Origin: a virus
Length of the DNA: 32,820 nt
Virus record (IMG/VR): IMGVR_UViG_3300018424_000103
Coordinates: 1 to 32,820 of that record
Reading direction: 5' to 3' (one strand)
Notes under the pieces: model-generated
Told to the model about the DNA's origin: nothing
The model's input: only the letters and a program-made list of their open reading frames with translations
The model's database searches: none
Program-made: the position numbers and the translations under genes
Shown here: positions 6,960-16,072 of the stretch, in pieces
How the letters are laid out: each line of letters begins with the position of its first letter
Numbering within the stretch: position 1 is the first letter of the stretch

Positions 6960-6988
6960 ATTATAACACATTTGAGTTTAAATGTCAA
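6960..6988 (-). promoter_or_regulatory. Promoter P1, full sigma70 consensus with extended -10
   Basis: On the minus strand it has TTGACA (6988-6983), exactly 17 nt of spacer and TATAAT (6965-6960) preceded by TGT, so both hexamers match the consensus fully. The -35 overlaps the last codons of the 388-aa structural gene. Transcription is predicted to start at 6953-6954, at the first base or two of the ruvC start codon. It marks the border between the structural and the replication blocks. Confidence 0.88.
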
Positions 6989-8144
6989 GTTTTAACTTAA
7001 ATAAAAACTCTCTTTCTTCAGTTTTTCTGATTGGTGTTGCTAACTTAGCAAATCCAATAAGGTTTTTATTTTTATCATAAATTGCAATCTTAGAGATATA
7101 AGTCTCTTTATCAAAGTCTGGTACAACATCAGTGAAGCTAGAAGACACAACATTCTTTACTTGTCTTGGGGTCTCAACATACTCATAAGAACTGCTTGCT
7201 ACAAGCCCAATATTGCTCCCAGAGTGCTTTAAATACGTTGGGTTATTGGAATGATTAAGTTGGTATTTTGGAGCCTTAGCGAGCATTGTCAGCGTTTGTA
7301 TGTGATTTGTTCCTTGGAACTGCATATCGAATGATGCACTCAGGGTTGACGAAGCAACAGAAAGACCATCATTTGCACCACGACCAAAGTAAGTCCACCT
7401 TGGGTTATCAGCAGTTGAGTTATCAACAAGATTATCTATGGAAGTAGAATCAAGTGTAGCAGACGAAGTAAGCAGTAATATTCCTTCGTTATACAATACA
7501 GTTCCAACAACAGATCCAGTAGAAGAACCTGATACCTGCACTAGTTCACCGTTATATCTGTAATCAGTTGCTTGAGCAGCGAGAGTACCAGAAACATACC
7601 ATTTAAGACTAACTGATCCTTTTTTGATTGATGAGCCATAGAAAATTGATGGTACAGAGATCATATTCACTGGACTTGTACCAGGAGAAGAATAATATGT
7701 ATCATAATCATAACTTGGAGACAAATACGAATAATGATCGATAGTGTTTCTTAACGCTCTCAATCTTCTGAAGTCGTCTCCGGTTGTACCGGTTACATAA
7801 TATCTTGTGATCGAAGATGAAAGGTTATAGCTAGAGCTGACTACATTACCATCGTAGTTAAACTGAGTGTTCCAATCTACTTGACTGATAGTCTTAAAGC
7901 TGTTCTTGTTAGAATCTTTCGTGACAAACGGATAGATCCTTTGATCTTCTGGTCTGTTTACGTTATACTCGTACAAAGAAATATAACCTCGCGGAACACC
8001 CAGTATATTGTCTGAGTAGGTTCCGGAGATTGGGGTTGTATTATTGACGTATATCGATCCACTATAAATGAAGAAACTTAAATCTGGATATGCCTCAATA
8101 GTGTTGGTGAACAGATCGTCGTCTGTAAATCGATAATACGTCAT
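6978..8144 (-). CDS. Virion appendage protein with shared C-terminal module
   Basis: The 388-aa protein is rich in Ser, Thr and Tyr, typical of beta-rich tail fibre or appendage proteins. Its last 110 residues carry a module also present in the 361-aa neighbour: NHSNNPTYL, then a spacer, then YISKIAIYDKNKNLIGFAKL followed by TPI and a Lys/Glu-rich end with KLDI. The spacer here is longer than in the neighbour. I cannot name the protein; host contact or baseplate decoration is inferred from composition and position at the end of the structural block. The ribosome site is weak (GAGCA). The stop overlaps promoter P1. Confidence 0.85.
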   Translation of the reverse strand: MTYYRFTDDDLFTNTIEAYPDLSFFIYSGSIYVNNTTPISGTYSDNILGVPRGYISLYEYNVNRPEDQRIYPFVTKDSNKNSFKTISQVDWNTQFNYDGNVVSSSYNLSSSITRYYVTGTTGDDFRRLRALRNTIDHYSYLSPSYDYDTYYSSPGTSPVNMISVPSIFYGSSIKKGSVSLKWYVSGTLAAQATDYRYNGELVQVSGSSTGSVVGTVLYNEGILLLTSSATLDSTSIDNLVDNSTADNPRWTYFGRGANDGLSVASSTLSASFDMQFQGTNHIQTLTMLAKAPKYQLNHSNNPTYLKHSGSNIGLVASSSYEYVETPRQVKNVVSSSFTDVVPDFDKETYISKIAIYDKNKNLIGFAKLATPIRKTEEREFLFKLKLDI

Positions 8145-8161
8145 GTTTGTTGCTCATTGGA

Positions 8162-9247
8162 TTAGTAATCAAGTCTAGCACGGAGGGTGTATTCATTATC
8201 AGAAGACTTCTTAAGAGGCTCAGATAATTTAGCCGTTGCTAACAATTCGTTATTGTCATTATAAAGACCAACAGTGGTAATATATGCAATTGGATTATCG
8301 GTTGACTTGGTTTTCACTCTTACCTTTGAGCCGCTCAAGTAAGTTGGGTTCGAAGAGTAGTTAAACTCATTGTGATTAACACGGCAGAAATAAACTGTTG
8401 AGTTAAGCTCTGTAGTGTTGTTAAACTGGAGATTGTACAATCTTGCACGGAAGGCATCTGCAACAGCATCAATGCTAGAGTCGCTAAGTACATCATCAAT
8501 ATAATCACCGGTAGCATTCATCTCAATTGTAGATGGATCAATCAAGTCTCCAAAAACAGAGCCAGTCAACACCGCCACACCAGCTTGATAATAAATCAAA
8601 CCAGCATACCAGTAAGTATCACCATTAATAGAAGCTGTATGGGTACTGCTAAGGTTCATAGAGGCACCAGTAGAGGCAGTTGCATAAAGAATACCATACT
8701 CTCCAGCTGGTGAGTTAACTCGATATTCATTTGCTGCTCCAACATCCTCAATTAAAATTCTCTCAGCAAAAACACCACCAGATTGATCAAATGATGCTGA
8801 TACACCGAGAGTCATACTGAATGTTTCTTTTTTGATTTCGTCCTTCACAAGAAGACGTGAGAATGGAAGAACAATAACTTCATTCATCTTATCGGTAGTG
8901 GTACCAATAAGGTCTCCGTCTTCATCAAAACGACGAACAGAGCCAGTGGCATCGTAACCAACAAGAACCTGAGACATTTGATTGTAGATGTTTCTTTTCT
9001 TAGCTAGTTGATTAGATACAGTAAGGCCTGAATCGCTGCTAACACCAACAGTAATATCAAAAATATGGTTTGCTGATGAGCTTAGGTAAGGATAATCATA
9101 AACAGACTCAAACATTCCGTGAGTATAAGTCTTAATGTTTTCATCTGAATATGTTCCAGATACGATAGTTCCTGTAAGCGGGATTGCTTCGTGAAGTAGT
9201 GTTCTGGTTGCTACAACATCATTTTCATTTAATGGTTTGAAAGTCAT
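8162..9247 (-). CDS. Virion appendage protein, paralogous to the 388-aa neighbour
   Basis: The 361-aa protein starts with NENDVVATRTLLHEAIP and a GTIVSGTYSD segment, has a Ser/Gly/Thr-rich middle, and ends with the module FNYSSNPTYL ... YITTVGLYNDNNELLATAKL followed by a short basic end and RLDY. The C-terminal module is known to me from structural proteins of large myoviruses, where no biochemical role is assigned. It matches the end of the 388-aa protein. AAGAGGAA lies upstream of ATG 9247. The gene lies 10 nt after the 313-aa gene and 17 nt before the 388-aa gene, so the three are co-transcribed. Confidence 0.87.
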   Translation of the reverse strand: MTFKPLNENDVVATRTLLHEAIPLTGTIVSGTYSDENIKTYTHGMFESVYDYPYLSSSANHIFDITVGVSSDSGLTVSNQLAKKRNIYNQMSQVLVGYDATGSVRRFDEDGDLIGTTTDKMNEVIVLPFSRLLVKDEIKKETFSMTLGVSASFDQSGGVFAERILIEDVGAANEYRVNSPAGEYGILYATASTGASMNLSSTHTASINGDTYWYAGLIYYQAGVAVLTGSVFGDLIDPSTIEMNATGDYIDDVLSDSSIDAVADAFRARLYNLQFNNTTELNSTVYFCRVNHNEFNYSSNPTYLSGSKVRVKTKSTDNPIAYITTVGLYNDNNELLATAKLSEPLKKSSDNEYTLRARLDY

Positions 9248-9257
9248 TTTATTCCTC

Positions 9258-10199
9258 TTATTCTGCTAATTTGATATATCTTACAGGAATGTCGATGGTA
9301 GAACCAGTCTTCATTCCGGTCATTCTTACATTTGTATCAATGAAGTAAACACTGGAAGATCCAGATGCCGTTCTGTTAGGCAGTGTGGTAGTGCTTCCAA
9401 GTTGCTCAAAGAGAAATGTACTGGTGTTCAGATCCAAAGATGACTTGATTCTGAACTCAACTCTGGTACCTCTTGGGCCACGAATAACTTCACTACCACC
9501 ATTTGTATCATTGGTGTTTTGAGTTACAAACGTATCCCCAAGATCAACAGTGTAGTAAGCAATATTATCATCATCGATATAGTCAGGAGCAGCTTCTGTG
9601 CCCTGTGTATCAACGAGTTTCCCAAGTCTATTATCAATCTGGACAGTATAACTGGTCTCGATAAGATCAGCGTCCAAACGTCTCTTCGGAGAGATCTCAG
9701 TGGTATCAAGCCCTTGATCAACTTTAATGATTGTACCGTTGAGTGTTTCTCCAAGGATGAAACCTTGTCTTACTTCGCCATCAGAATTACGGCCAACACC
9801 AGTAAATGTTGTTGTAGAGCCATCATTATCTTCAGTTTGAGCATCAACAGCAACCAAGAACGTACCATCAGTACTTCTAATGTTACCTCTCTCTTGTTCG
9901 TTTAATCGAAGGACTGGCAAGAAAAGAAGCTCAAGATTATCATAAGTCAGGAGTCTAGTCTTCATAGATGATGCATTATTGGTAAATGCCTCAAGAACTG
10001 GTGTCTGGAGGATTTCCAAATCATAGTATGAGCTACCACTTGCATTAGTGGAATCATACAAAGAGTAGTCAATCTCTTCGTCTCCAAGGGCAAACTTTGT
10101 GATTTGGAATGAACCATCACCCTTTGCTAACAATTTTCTTCCATGGTCGGTGAGGACTACATCAAGAATGATGTCACCGCTATTATCTAAAAAGCCCAT
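9258..10199 (-). CDS. Structural protein with LTxxGRxLL N-terminal module
   Basis: The 313-aa protein begins with DVVLTDHGRKLLAKGDG, then FQITKFALGDEEIDYSLYD, an N-terminal module seen in virion proteins of many large phages and, in a diverged form, in the 317-aa protein at 15119-16072. The rest is rich in Thr, Asp and Gly with beta-strand character (FNLGDTFV-like strands, RGPRGTRVEFRIK) and ends in DIPVRYIKLAE. A role as tail or baseplate appendage is inferred from this module and the neighbours. The start has GGGAG 8 nt upstream. A small inverted repeat lies before it. Confidence 0.85.
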   Translation of the reverse strand: MGFLDNSGDIILDVVLTDHGRKLLAKGDGSFQITKFALGDEEIDYSLYDSTNASGSSYYDLEILQTPVLEAFTNNASSMKTRLLTYDNLELLFLPVLRLNEQERGNIRSTDGTFLVAVDAQTEDNDGSTTTFTGVGRNSDGEVRQGFILGETLNGTIIKVDQGLDTTEISPKRRLDADLIETSYTVQIDNRLGKLVDTQGTEAAPDYIDDDNIAYYTVDLGDTFVTQNTNDTNGGSEVIRGPRGTRVEFRIKSSLDLNTSTFLFEQLGSTTTLPNRTASGSSSVYFIDTNVRMTGMKTGSTIDIPVRYIKLAE

Positions 10200-10210
10200 A
10201 TAAATCTCCC

Positions 10211-10234
10211 AAAATCTTACATTAAATAGATTTT
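10211..10234. repeat. A/T-rich inverted repeat between two structural genes
   Basis: AAAATCT and AGATTTT form a perfect 7-bp inverted repeat around a 10-nt loop in the only intergenic gap of note in the left part of the structural block. It could be a weak hairpin that protects or processes the mRNA. There is no GC-rich stem with a T run, so it does not qualify as an intrinsic terminator. Confidence 0.35.
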
Positions 10235-10236
10235 AT

Positions 10237-12240
10237 TTAAAAATCTTCTTCCGTTTTGTTTTTTGTTAAGGTAAAGTCAATATTGTAGTCAATAATTTTA
10301 CCAGTTACATTAGATTTGATTCTAAATTTCAGTTTCTTTCCCCATACAGATTGTTCTGCTACTCCAAGTTTAAGTCTATCTATTGTTCCTTTAAGGCTAG
10401 TTTTTCCTAATACTTCATTTTGGTTTTGATTAAAAATCGTTTGCTCTACAGCAGGAGTGATTTGGAAAAGTCTAGCAAATGATCTGGAGTCATTAGATAG
10501 AACTGGTTCGGGAATCTTATATCTCTCAACATTTAGTTTTGAGTCATCAGCATCGATGATCAATTCCACCTCATAAATAGTAGTTGGATTAGAGACTAGT
10601 CCTTTTGAGTTTAGTTTTCTAAAACAGTAATAATACTTTTTAAACGGCACTACATCATCAACAAACAGCGCATCTGTTGATGCAATCTGAATGTTGACTT
10701 CTCCAATTTTCGCTTCAGCGAAATCATCATATGACTCCGGTGCCGTGTCTGTGCGGAATATCTCATATCTTCCATCTTCTTGGAATGTCTGAAACATTAT
10801 TTTATCTGTATCTTTATAGTACAGGGAGAGGTCAATTTCTAATTGATTATCAGTCTCTAAGATAGGAATAAATTTTTCTATCCTCTCACCTTTTGTTGGT
10901 GACAAATAAACCTGTATTTGTTTTTCCGAGTTTCTTTCAGTGAAGAACTTGACTTGCGGAAATACTGGTGGTGGTTGGATAACCTTAACAGTCTTTTGGA
11001 AGTAAGACAAGGGCACAAGAACCACATTTGGATAGTTCTTAACAGTTAGACTTGCATATTCCTCATCTGTGTTTTCGTTGTGAAACTTAAGGTTTTCGTA
11101 TCGATATACATTCCCAACTATGACATAATGTCCATTACAAACATAAACATAGGTCTGACCGTACTTAATCTGTGTATCGTTAACTACTGATCTATCTTCT
11201 ACGGCTGGCATTAGCAGCCTTTGTACCTTTGGATCAATTGCAAAATCTTTATATTTATCAAAAGTATATGCAACCTCTTCGTTATAACACAACTCTCTAT
11301 TCATTAATGACTTAAAATTTCTAAAGTTTTGAGCCAATGTATTGTAGTACCCAATAAACAGAAGTTTTTTAAAATTATTTTTCATTCTAGAGTTAGCAGT
11401 AGATGTATCTTCTGAGATAAAGACATTATCGCGGATCTCGAACGAAACACCATTAGCCCAGTTCTTTAAAGAAAAAACAGGAACTTCTTTTGGCATAACA
11501 AGACCACTGCTTTGCACATCAAATGAAATTGATGGTGATGTTGTGTTCACATAATCATTTAACAAAAAGTAAAAAAGGTCTGTTTTATTTAAGAAATCTG
11601 TGAAACTAGTCTTGGTGTTTGATGAAATTGATAACTGATTATAGTATGGGAATTCTGTTGGCTGTCTTTTGTAGATTGAGTTTGGGTTAGGTTTCGTTGG
11701 AAAAATAACATTCTCAAATTTCCTCGCCTTAGATGGATTAAGCTCAATAGGGGCTGGTTTATTTTGTCTCTTAAACCCTAAGAAGTCTTGCTTTCTTCTA
11801 TCCTGAAATATGATAGGCAAGTTTATCTCATCAAGTACACTCTGAAAATTGTCATAATCCTCTGAAATATAATCAAATCTGACATCGATATCATAAGTTG
11901 ATATGCCCTGAGTTGCTGGCATTTGTTTGACTTCTTCATTATCGGTCGGTGTGATAAATTCACAAAAATGATCTGTAAAGTCAACGTCTTCGGATACAAC
12001 TGAGCGTAAATTTCTTTTAAAATTTCCAGTGTTACCGTTTGGTTTAATTCTTAGTTCTACTTCTTCTCCATTAATCCCATCACGGAATGATGGTCGAGTA
12101 TTGTTAATTTCTACATTAAAAGTAATATCCTCTGAGAACTCAAGCTTGCTGGTGCTAAAAGACTCATTAACTACTGGTGCAGAGCCAATAGCTTGTCTGA
12201 AAAGGTCTTTTCTAGTCTCTGAGATTTTTACTTTTGACAT
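10237..12240 (-). CDS. Structural protein with FN3-like segment
   Basis: The 667-aa protein is of a type I do not recognise as a whole. Residues about 425-560 look like a fibronectin-III-type beta sandwich: YEIFRTDTAPESYDDF, a later DVVPFKKYYYCFRKLNSKG strand, and SNPTTIYEVELI. The N-terminal half contains acidic and aromatic strands (FDYISEDYDNFQSVLDEINLP) and no enzyme motif. Its ATG shares one base with the TAA of the 959-aa gene, which suggests coupled translation. A minor tail or baseplate part is inferred from context. Confidence 0.85.
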   Translation of the reverse strand: MSKVKISETRKDLFRQAIGSAPVVNESFSTSKLEFSEDITFNVEINNTRPSFRDGINGEEVELRIKPNGNTGNFKRNLRSVVSEDVDFTDHFCEFITPTDNEEVKQMPATQGISTYDIDVRFDYISEDYDNFQSVLDEINLPIIFQDRRKQDFLGFKRQNKPAPIELNPSKARKFENVIFPTKPNPNSIYKRQPTEFPYYNQLSISSNTKTSFTDFLNKTDLFYFLLNDYVNTTSPSISFDVQSSGLVMPKEVPVFSLKNWANGVSFEIRDNVFISEDTSTANSRMKNNFKKLLFIGYYNTLAQNFRNFKSLMNRELCYNEEVAYTFDKYKDFAIDPKVQRLLMPAVEDRSVVNDTQIKYGQTYVYVCNGHYVIVGNVYRYENLKFHNENTDEEYASLTVKNYPNVVLVPLSYFQKTVKVIQPPPVFPQVKFFTERNSEKQIQVYLSPTKGERIEKFIPILETDNQLEIDLSLYYKDTDKIMFQTFQEDGRYEIFRTDTAPESYDDFAEAKIGEVNIQIASTDALFVDDVVPFKKYYYCFRKLNSKGLVSNPTTIYEVELIIDADDSKLNVERYKIPEPVLSNDSRSFARLFQITPAVEQTIFNQNQNEVLGKTSLKGTIDRLKLGVAEQSVWGKKLKFRIKSNVTGKIIDYNIDFTLTKNKTEEDF

Positions 12241-15119
12241 TAGTACACTCTTCCTCTATTTGGTGTAGTATTCTGCGCTACGGCATTTCTTTGGGTATCC
12301 CGATCAGGTCTTACAAGACTTGTATCTTTAAGTGGGTTTTTAGACTGGCTTTGAGTAACTATGTTTGAGGTTGCAAATTTAATGTTTCTCGATATCTCAT
12401 TTCCTGTCTGAATATTAAATTGTGAGATCGCTGGTCCATTTTGTTGCTGTAGGTTGCTTAAGTCAGCACCTGATATAAAGAAATATCTGTTAAGAACAGG
12501 TAGTTTATAGTCATTTTTAACTTTGATCCCAAACTCATTAGAATTGTGATAAGACATTCTACAAAAATAACTTGTGTTCTCGTCAATATCAACCTTATCA
12601 ATCATTGTATATATCGGAGATGTCAGTATATCTATTCCGTTTGTGTCCTTTTCATAACCAGAAAATACTTCTATCTTTTGGAAAGAACTGAAGATTATTT
12701 CACTTGCCACTTTTGTATTAACATCCCGCAATGCATCTGAATTGGAGTTTAGAATGTTATTCTTCACATTTGTTGATCTTGATCCTATTAGGGCTTTAAA
12801 TTGCATCGGTGCTGCTCTAAGGTTTTCTAAACTAGAGCGAACTCCATTCATGAAGTTAGTAAATGAATTGTTTGGAACCGTAACATCAAATTGATTACTG
12901 GATGTATCTGTGGGTAGCAAAAAGAAGTTGTTAAGCTGTTGCTGTATCTGTAAGTCACCCTCTTCTTTAGCAACTTGTGTATAGTTCTCTTCGACATTTA
13001 CGAATTCTGAATTCTCGCCAAGAAAAAGCTCAGACTCTACCAAAGAAAGAGTACTATCATCTCTATCCGGAGCATCTGGAGTTAGAGGGCCTGCGTTTTT
13101 AAAGAACTTAAATCTATTTCTTACATTAAGTTTTTTTCCTGGTTTTCTTGTGTTGGTCTGTCTTTTACGGAATGAATTGATCGGACTAACACTGGCAACG
13201 ATAATGCTTTTAGCTTCCATGAATTTTGTTGTAACTTTATCATGGTCAATCTCGTCTAGCTTCTCCATCATAATCTCTTCATCATTAACAATAAGAGTTA
13301 AAGGGCTAAAAAACGACATCTTTGGAGTATTAAGATCGCCAAGTGCATTTTGAGTATCTGAGTCTAGATTTTCGAAGTCTTCGTTTGCCAAAACAAATTC
13401 ACCTTTAAAAAATCTAGAAGTCTCTCTACGACTTCTCTCGGTCATCTGATCTAGGGTCACAACAGGGAAGCCCACATTATTTCTTATACCAAGATAATCA
13501 TAAGAACGATAGAATTCTCGGAAGTTTACAATATCAGCAAATACTCTTGATATCTCTATGACACTAGGGACAAATGATTTCCTGTCAGTAATTGCGCCAG
13601 AGCTATTTTCTTTATCAGTGGTCTTGTATCTCTTGCTAAAGAGATCCATTAGTTTTTCATACTCGACAATAAACTTATCGTGAACAGAAAGGGTATAGTT
13701 ATTAAAAGTGAAATTCTTAAGTTTGTTATCTACTAACCTAGATTTCTCAACATCATCGAATGATTGGAAGTATTGTTGATAATCATAATATCTTCGAACA
13801 ATGCCCACAATGGAATCTGTAAGAAGATCAACATCTTTAATTTTGTTCGCTTCGAAATCATAATTTGAGTTTCTGCCGATGATTCCTCTCAAGTCTTTTA
13901 AGGAGTTTAGAGAATCTCTTAGATCACTCATTTTTGATTCCATGAAATCATAAGAGGTGTCCAATATTCTTATCTCTGCCTTGTATTGATATTCACCTTT
14001 TGACCTAAATGATTTTTCATCATCAATAAACTGAAAGGCACGCAATGTTCTGGTTGAGAACAAAAGCACTTCTTTAATTTTGTCGCTCTGCTCCAGCTTA
14101 TATGGCTCTGTATCTCTGACAGAACCAATCATTGCTGAAGATATGATCTTTGATGCGCCAATTTTAGGAGACGAAGCATTGTTTCTATAAACAGCTGATT
14201 TAATCTGTTGTCTCTTAATTGTCATAAAGTTTATCTTTACCGTTGACAGATATTCATCGAATAACCTCTGGCTTAGATCAAATAGCACTCTACCATGCTT
14301 TGTCTTGGTTAATGCAAATTGTTGTATGTTCATGACGAACATGCCAGACAAATCTGTTTTATTATTTACTGAAAACATAAGATCGCTAAGGACAGGAGTT
14401 GTCTTTTTGTCAAGTTGTCCTCGGCCATCATAGCTTAGTTTTCTGTTATCTGTGATTTTATAATTCTGTACTGTAATTCTTCTCAAGACATTATGCTGTT
14501 GGTCTGTATGAAAAGACCCTTCCATGTAGCGTCCATCTTGCAAGTGTACAGGCCCTGCCCAGACGCTATTGTCAGGTTTTAAGAAAAGGGTTGTGTTTCT
14601 CTTAGTACTTCCGTCCACCAAAACATTCTCAGAAGTTACAGCGCCAAAATATCTGGAGTAGATGTTTTCTAAACGAATGCCAAGTTGAGAGTTTACCTCG
14701 CTTGTATCGAGATAACAAACAGCATAAAGGTCTAGATTTTGTACATCATTGCTTAATTCGTAAGTGAATGTCTTACGAAACATTGACACCTCTTCACCAG
14801 AGATTTTCTTAAACTCAGAGATTCCAAAAACATTGGTGCTAACAAAAGGGCTATTTAGTCTCGAAATTTCTCTTGGAAGAGGAACTATTGATCCATCCTT
14901 CATGAGATTTGATAATTCCATGCTACGTACACCGACTAAATTTACTTTAAGGAATTGTGACAATAAGAAATCATCAGACCAATTCATACCACCATTTTGT
15001 CTGCGGTCTTGCAACTCAAGTTCTACATTTAGCAGGAACCCTTCTGTTGTATTGTCCTCTAAAGTTATTTTAGAGATGTATACATTTGGCAGGTTCTCTA
15101 GTCCAACTATCTCACTCAT
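12240..15119 (-). CDS. Large structural protein, unknown
   Basis: The 959-aa protein starts MSEIVGLENLPNVYISKITLED and contains a conserved-looking patch near residues 187-205 (WAGPVHLQDG, then GSFHTDQQHN). The middle (about 330-560) is helix-rich with charged stretches; the C-terminus is rich in Asn and Gln (SQSKNP ... QNTTPNRG). I see no enzyme motif, signal peptide or membrane segment. GGAGG lies 10 nt before the start inside the preceding gene, with which it shares a TAATG junction. Position between other virion genes makes a tail or baseplate protein likely. Confidence 0.83.
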   Translation of the reverse strand: MSEIVGLENLPNVYISKITLEDNTTEGFLLNVELELQDRRQNGGMNWSDDFLLSQFLKVNLVGVRSMELSNLMKDGSIVPLPREISRLNSPFVSTNVFGISEFKKISGEEVSMFRKTFTYELSNDVQNLDLYAVCYLDTSEVNSQLGIRLENIYSRYFGAVTSENVLVDGSTKRNTTLFLKPDNSVWAGPVHLQDGRYMEGSFHTDQQHNVLRRITVQNYKITDNRKLSYDGRGQLDKKTTPVLSDLMFSVNNKTDLSGMFVMNIQQFALTKTKHGRVLFDLSQRLFDEYLSTVKINFMTIKRQQIKSAVYRNNASSPKIGASKIISSAMIGSVRDTEPYKLEQSDKIKEVLLFSTRTLRAFQFIDDEKSFRSKGEYQYKAEIRILDTSYDFMESKMSDLRDSLNSLKDLRGIIGRNSNYDFEANKIKDVDLLTDSIVGIVRRYYDYQQYFQSFDDVEKSRLVDNKLKNFTFNNYTLSVHDKFIVEYEKLMDLFSKRYKTTDKENSSGAITDRKSFVPSVIEISRVFADIVNFREFYRSYDYLGIRNNVGFPVVTLDQMTERSRRETSRFFKGEFVLANEDFENLDSDTQNALGDLNTPKMSFFSPLTLIVNDEEIMMEKLDEIDHDKVTTKFMEAKSIIVASVSPINSFRKRQTNTRKPGKKLNVRNRFKFFKNAGPLTPDAPDRDDSTLSLVESELFLGENSEFVNVEENYTQVAKEEGDLQIQQQLNNFFLLPTDTSSNQFDVTVPNNSFTNFMNGVRSSLENLRAAPMQFKALIGSRSTNVKNNILNSNSDALRDVNTKVASEIIFSSFQKIEVFSGYEKDTNGIDILTSPIYTMIDKVDIDENTSYFCRMSYHNSNEFGIKVKNDYKLPVLNRYFFISGADLSNLQQQNGPAISQFNIQTGNEISRNIKFATSNIVTQSQSKNPLKDTSLVRPDRDTQRNAVAQNTTPNRGRVY

Positions 15120-16072
15120 TATTCACAGACCTCCACATCAGTTACCCTGGTTCCATAAATATCAAACTCTGTAGTTTCTATATCTTCACACTCAACCTGG
15201 ATGTCAACGTGTATGTCTTCTGCCTTAAGTTTTGCTATTCCTTTGCAAATCTCTCTATCTGGTATATCCGAATCTGTTGCAAAGTTAACATAGTACTCGA
15301 CGTATTCTGGTGTGATGTCCGCTTCAGATTCTTCAGGATCAACCAGTATACCATTTATAATTGACTTAAAGGCAGGTGTAAACTTGAGAGGAATCAAATT
15401 CTCTTCGGAAGTATCGTCAAACAGATATACTTCTACCTCAAACCCTTCTTTTGCCTCGAAGCCATCGACTTCTTTGAGGAATGTTATTATTTGCTCTTCT
15501 TCGACATCAACATATGTTCCGTCAGAATAAGTTGCTGATGCTGGAAATCTTGGAGATACTCTTCGACCTCTTACTAAAGGATCGTCTTTCTCGTTCCTAA
15601 TTTGCATTTTATATTCGATAGTTGCATTAATTTGAGGGATTTGCTTCTCATAATAAGAACCAGTCAGTGTTGATTGTACAGAGTCAATCTCACCTTGGAT
15701 AAAAACTGAACGAAAACCAGGAGCCGTCTCTTTAACGTTATCAGAGGACCCAAGAGGCTCAGTTAAGAAATTAACCTTCTCTCTTGTCTTTGGTCTGCTA
15801 TTAAGCTCCCCTGTTGTCATATCGCTTTCGAAAATACTGACATCAGGAGACTCAAGACATACCTGTGGTCTGATTCTAGGTGTTTCTTCTAAAATTCTCG
15901 GAACTATCTCATTTTGCTCCTCTACACTACCGGCAGCTGCGATATCATAGAGGATGTCATCATCAAAAAATGAATAGTAAGCAGGCTTGAGCTTTCCCTG
16001 TGAAAGAAGATGTCTGCCGTAAGGGGTAAGTTCTATTTTAATTACATCTTCTTTCTTGTTAAAAAACGTCAT
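15119..16072 (-). CDS. Structural protein with diverged LTxxGRxLL N-terminal module
   Basis: The 317-aa protein begins FNKKEDVIKIELTPYGRHLL, then SQGKLKPAYYSFFDDDILYD. This lines up with the N-terminus of the 313-aa protein at 9258-10199 (LTDHGRKLL, then FALGDEEIDYSLYD). The rest is different: acidic, with an INATIEYKMQI strand and a C-terminus that repeats short VEVCE/VECED-like strands. Several cysteines occur near the C-terminus. The shared N-terminus probably docks both proteins to the same type of site, which is my inference. Its ATG overlaps the stop of the 1402-aa gene by 4 nt (ATGA). Confidence 0.84.
   Translation of the reverse strand: MTFFNKKEDVIKIELTPYGRHLLSQGKLKPAYYSFFDDDILYDIAAAGSVEEQNEIVPRILEETPRIRPQVCLESPDVSIFESDMTTGELNSRPKTREKVNFLTEPLGSSDNVKETAPGFRSVFIQGEIDSVQSTLTGSYYEKQIPQINATIEYKMQIRNEKDDPLVRGRRVSPRFPASATYSDGTYVDVEEEQIITFLKEVDGFEAKEGFEVEVYLFDDTSEENLIPLKFTPAFKSIINGILVDPEESEADITPEYVEYYVNFATDSDIPDREICKGIAKLKAEDIHVDIQVECEDIETTEFDIYGTRVTDVEVCE

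Noticed and set aside
10211-10234. Inverted repeat read as a transcription terminator
   Set aside because: The stem is all but A/T and no T run follows; kept only as a repeat.
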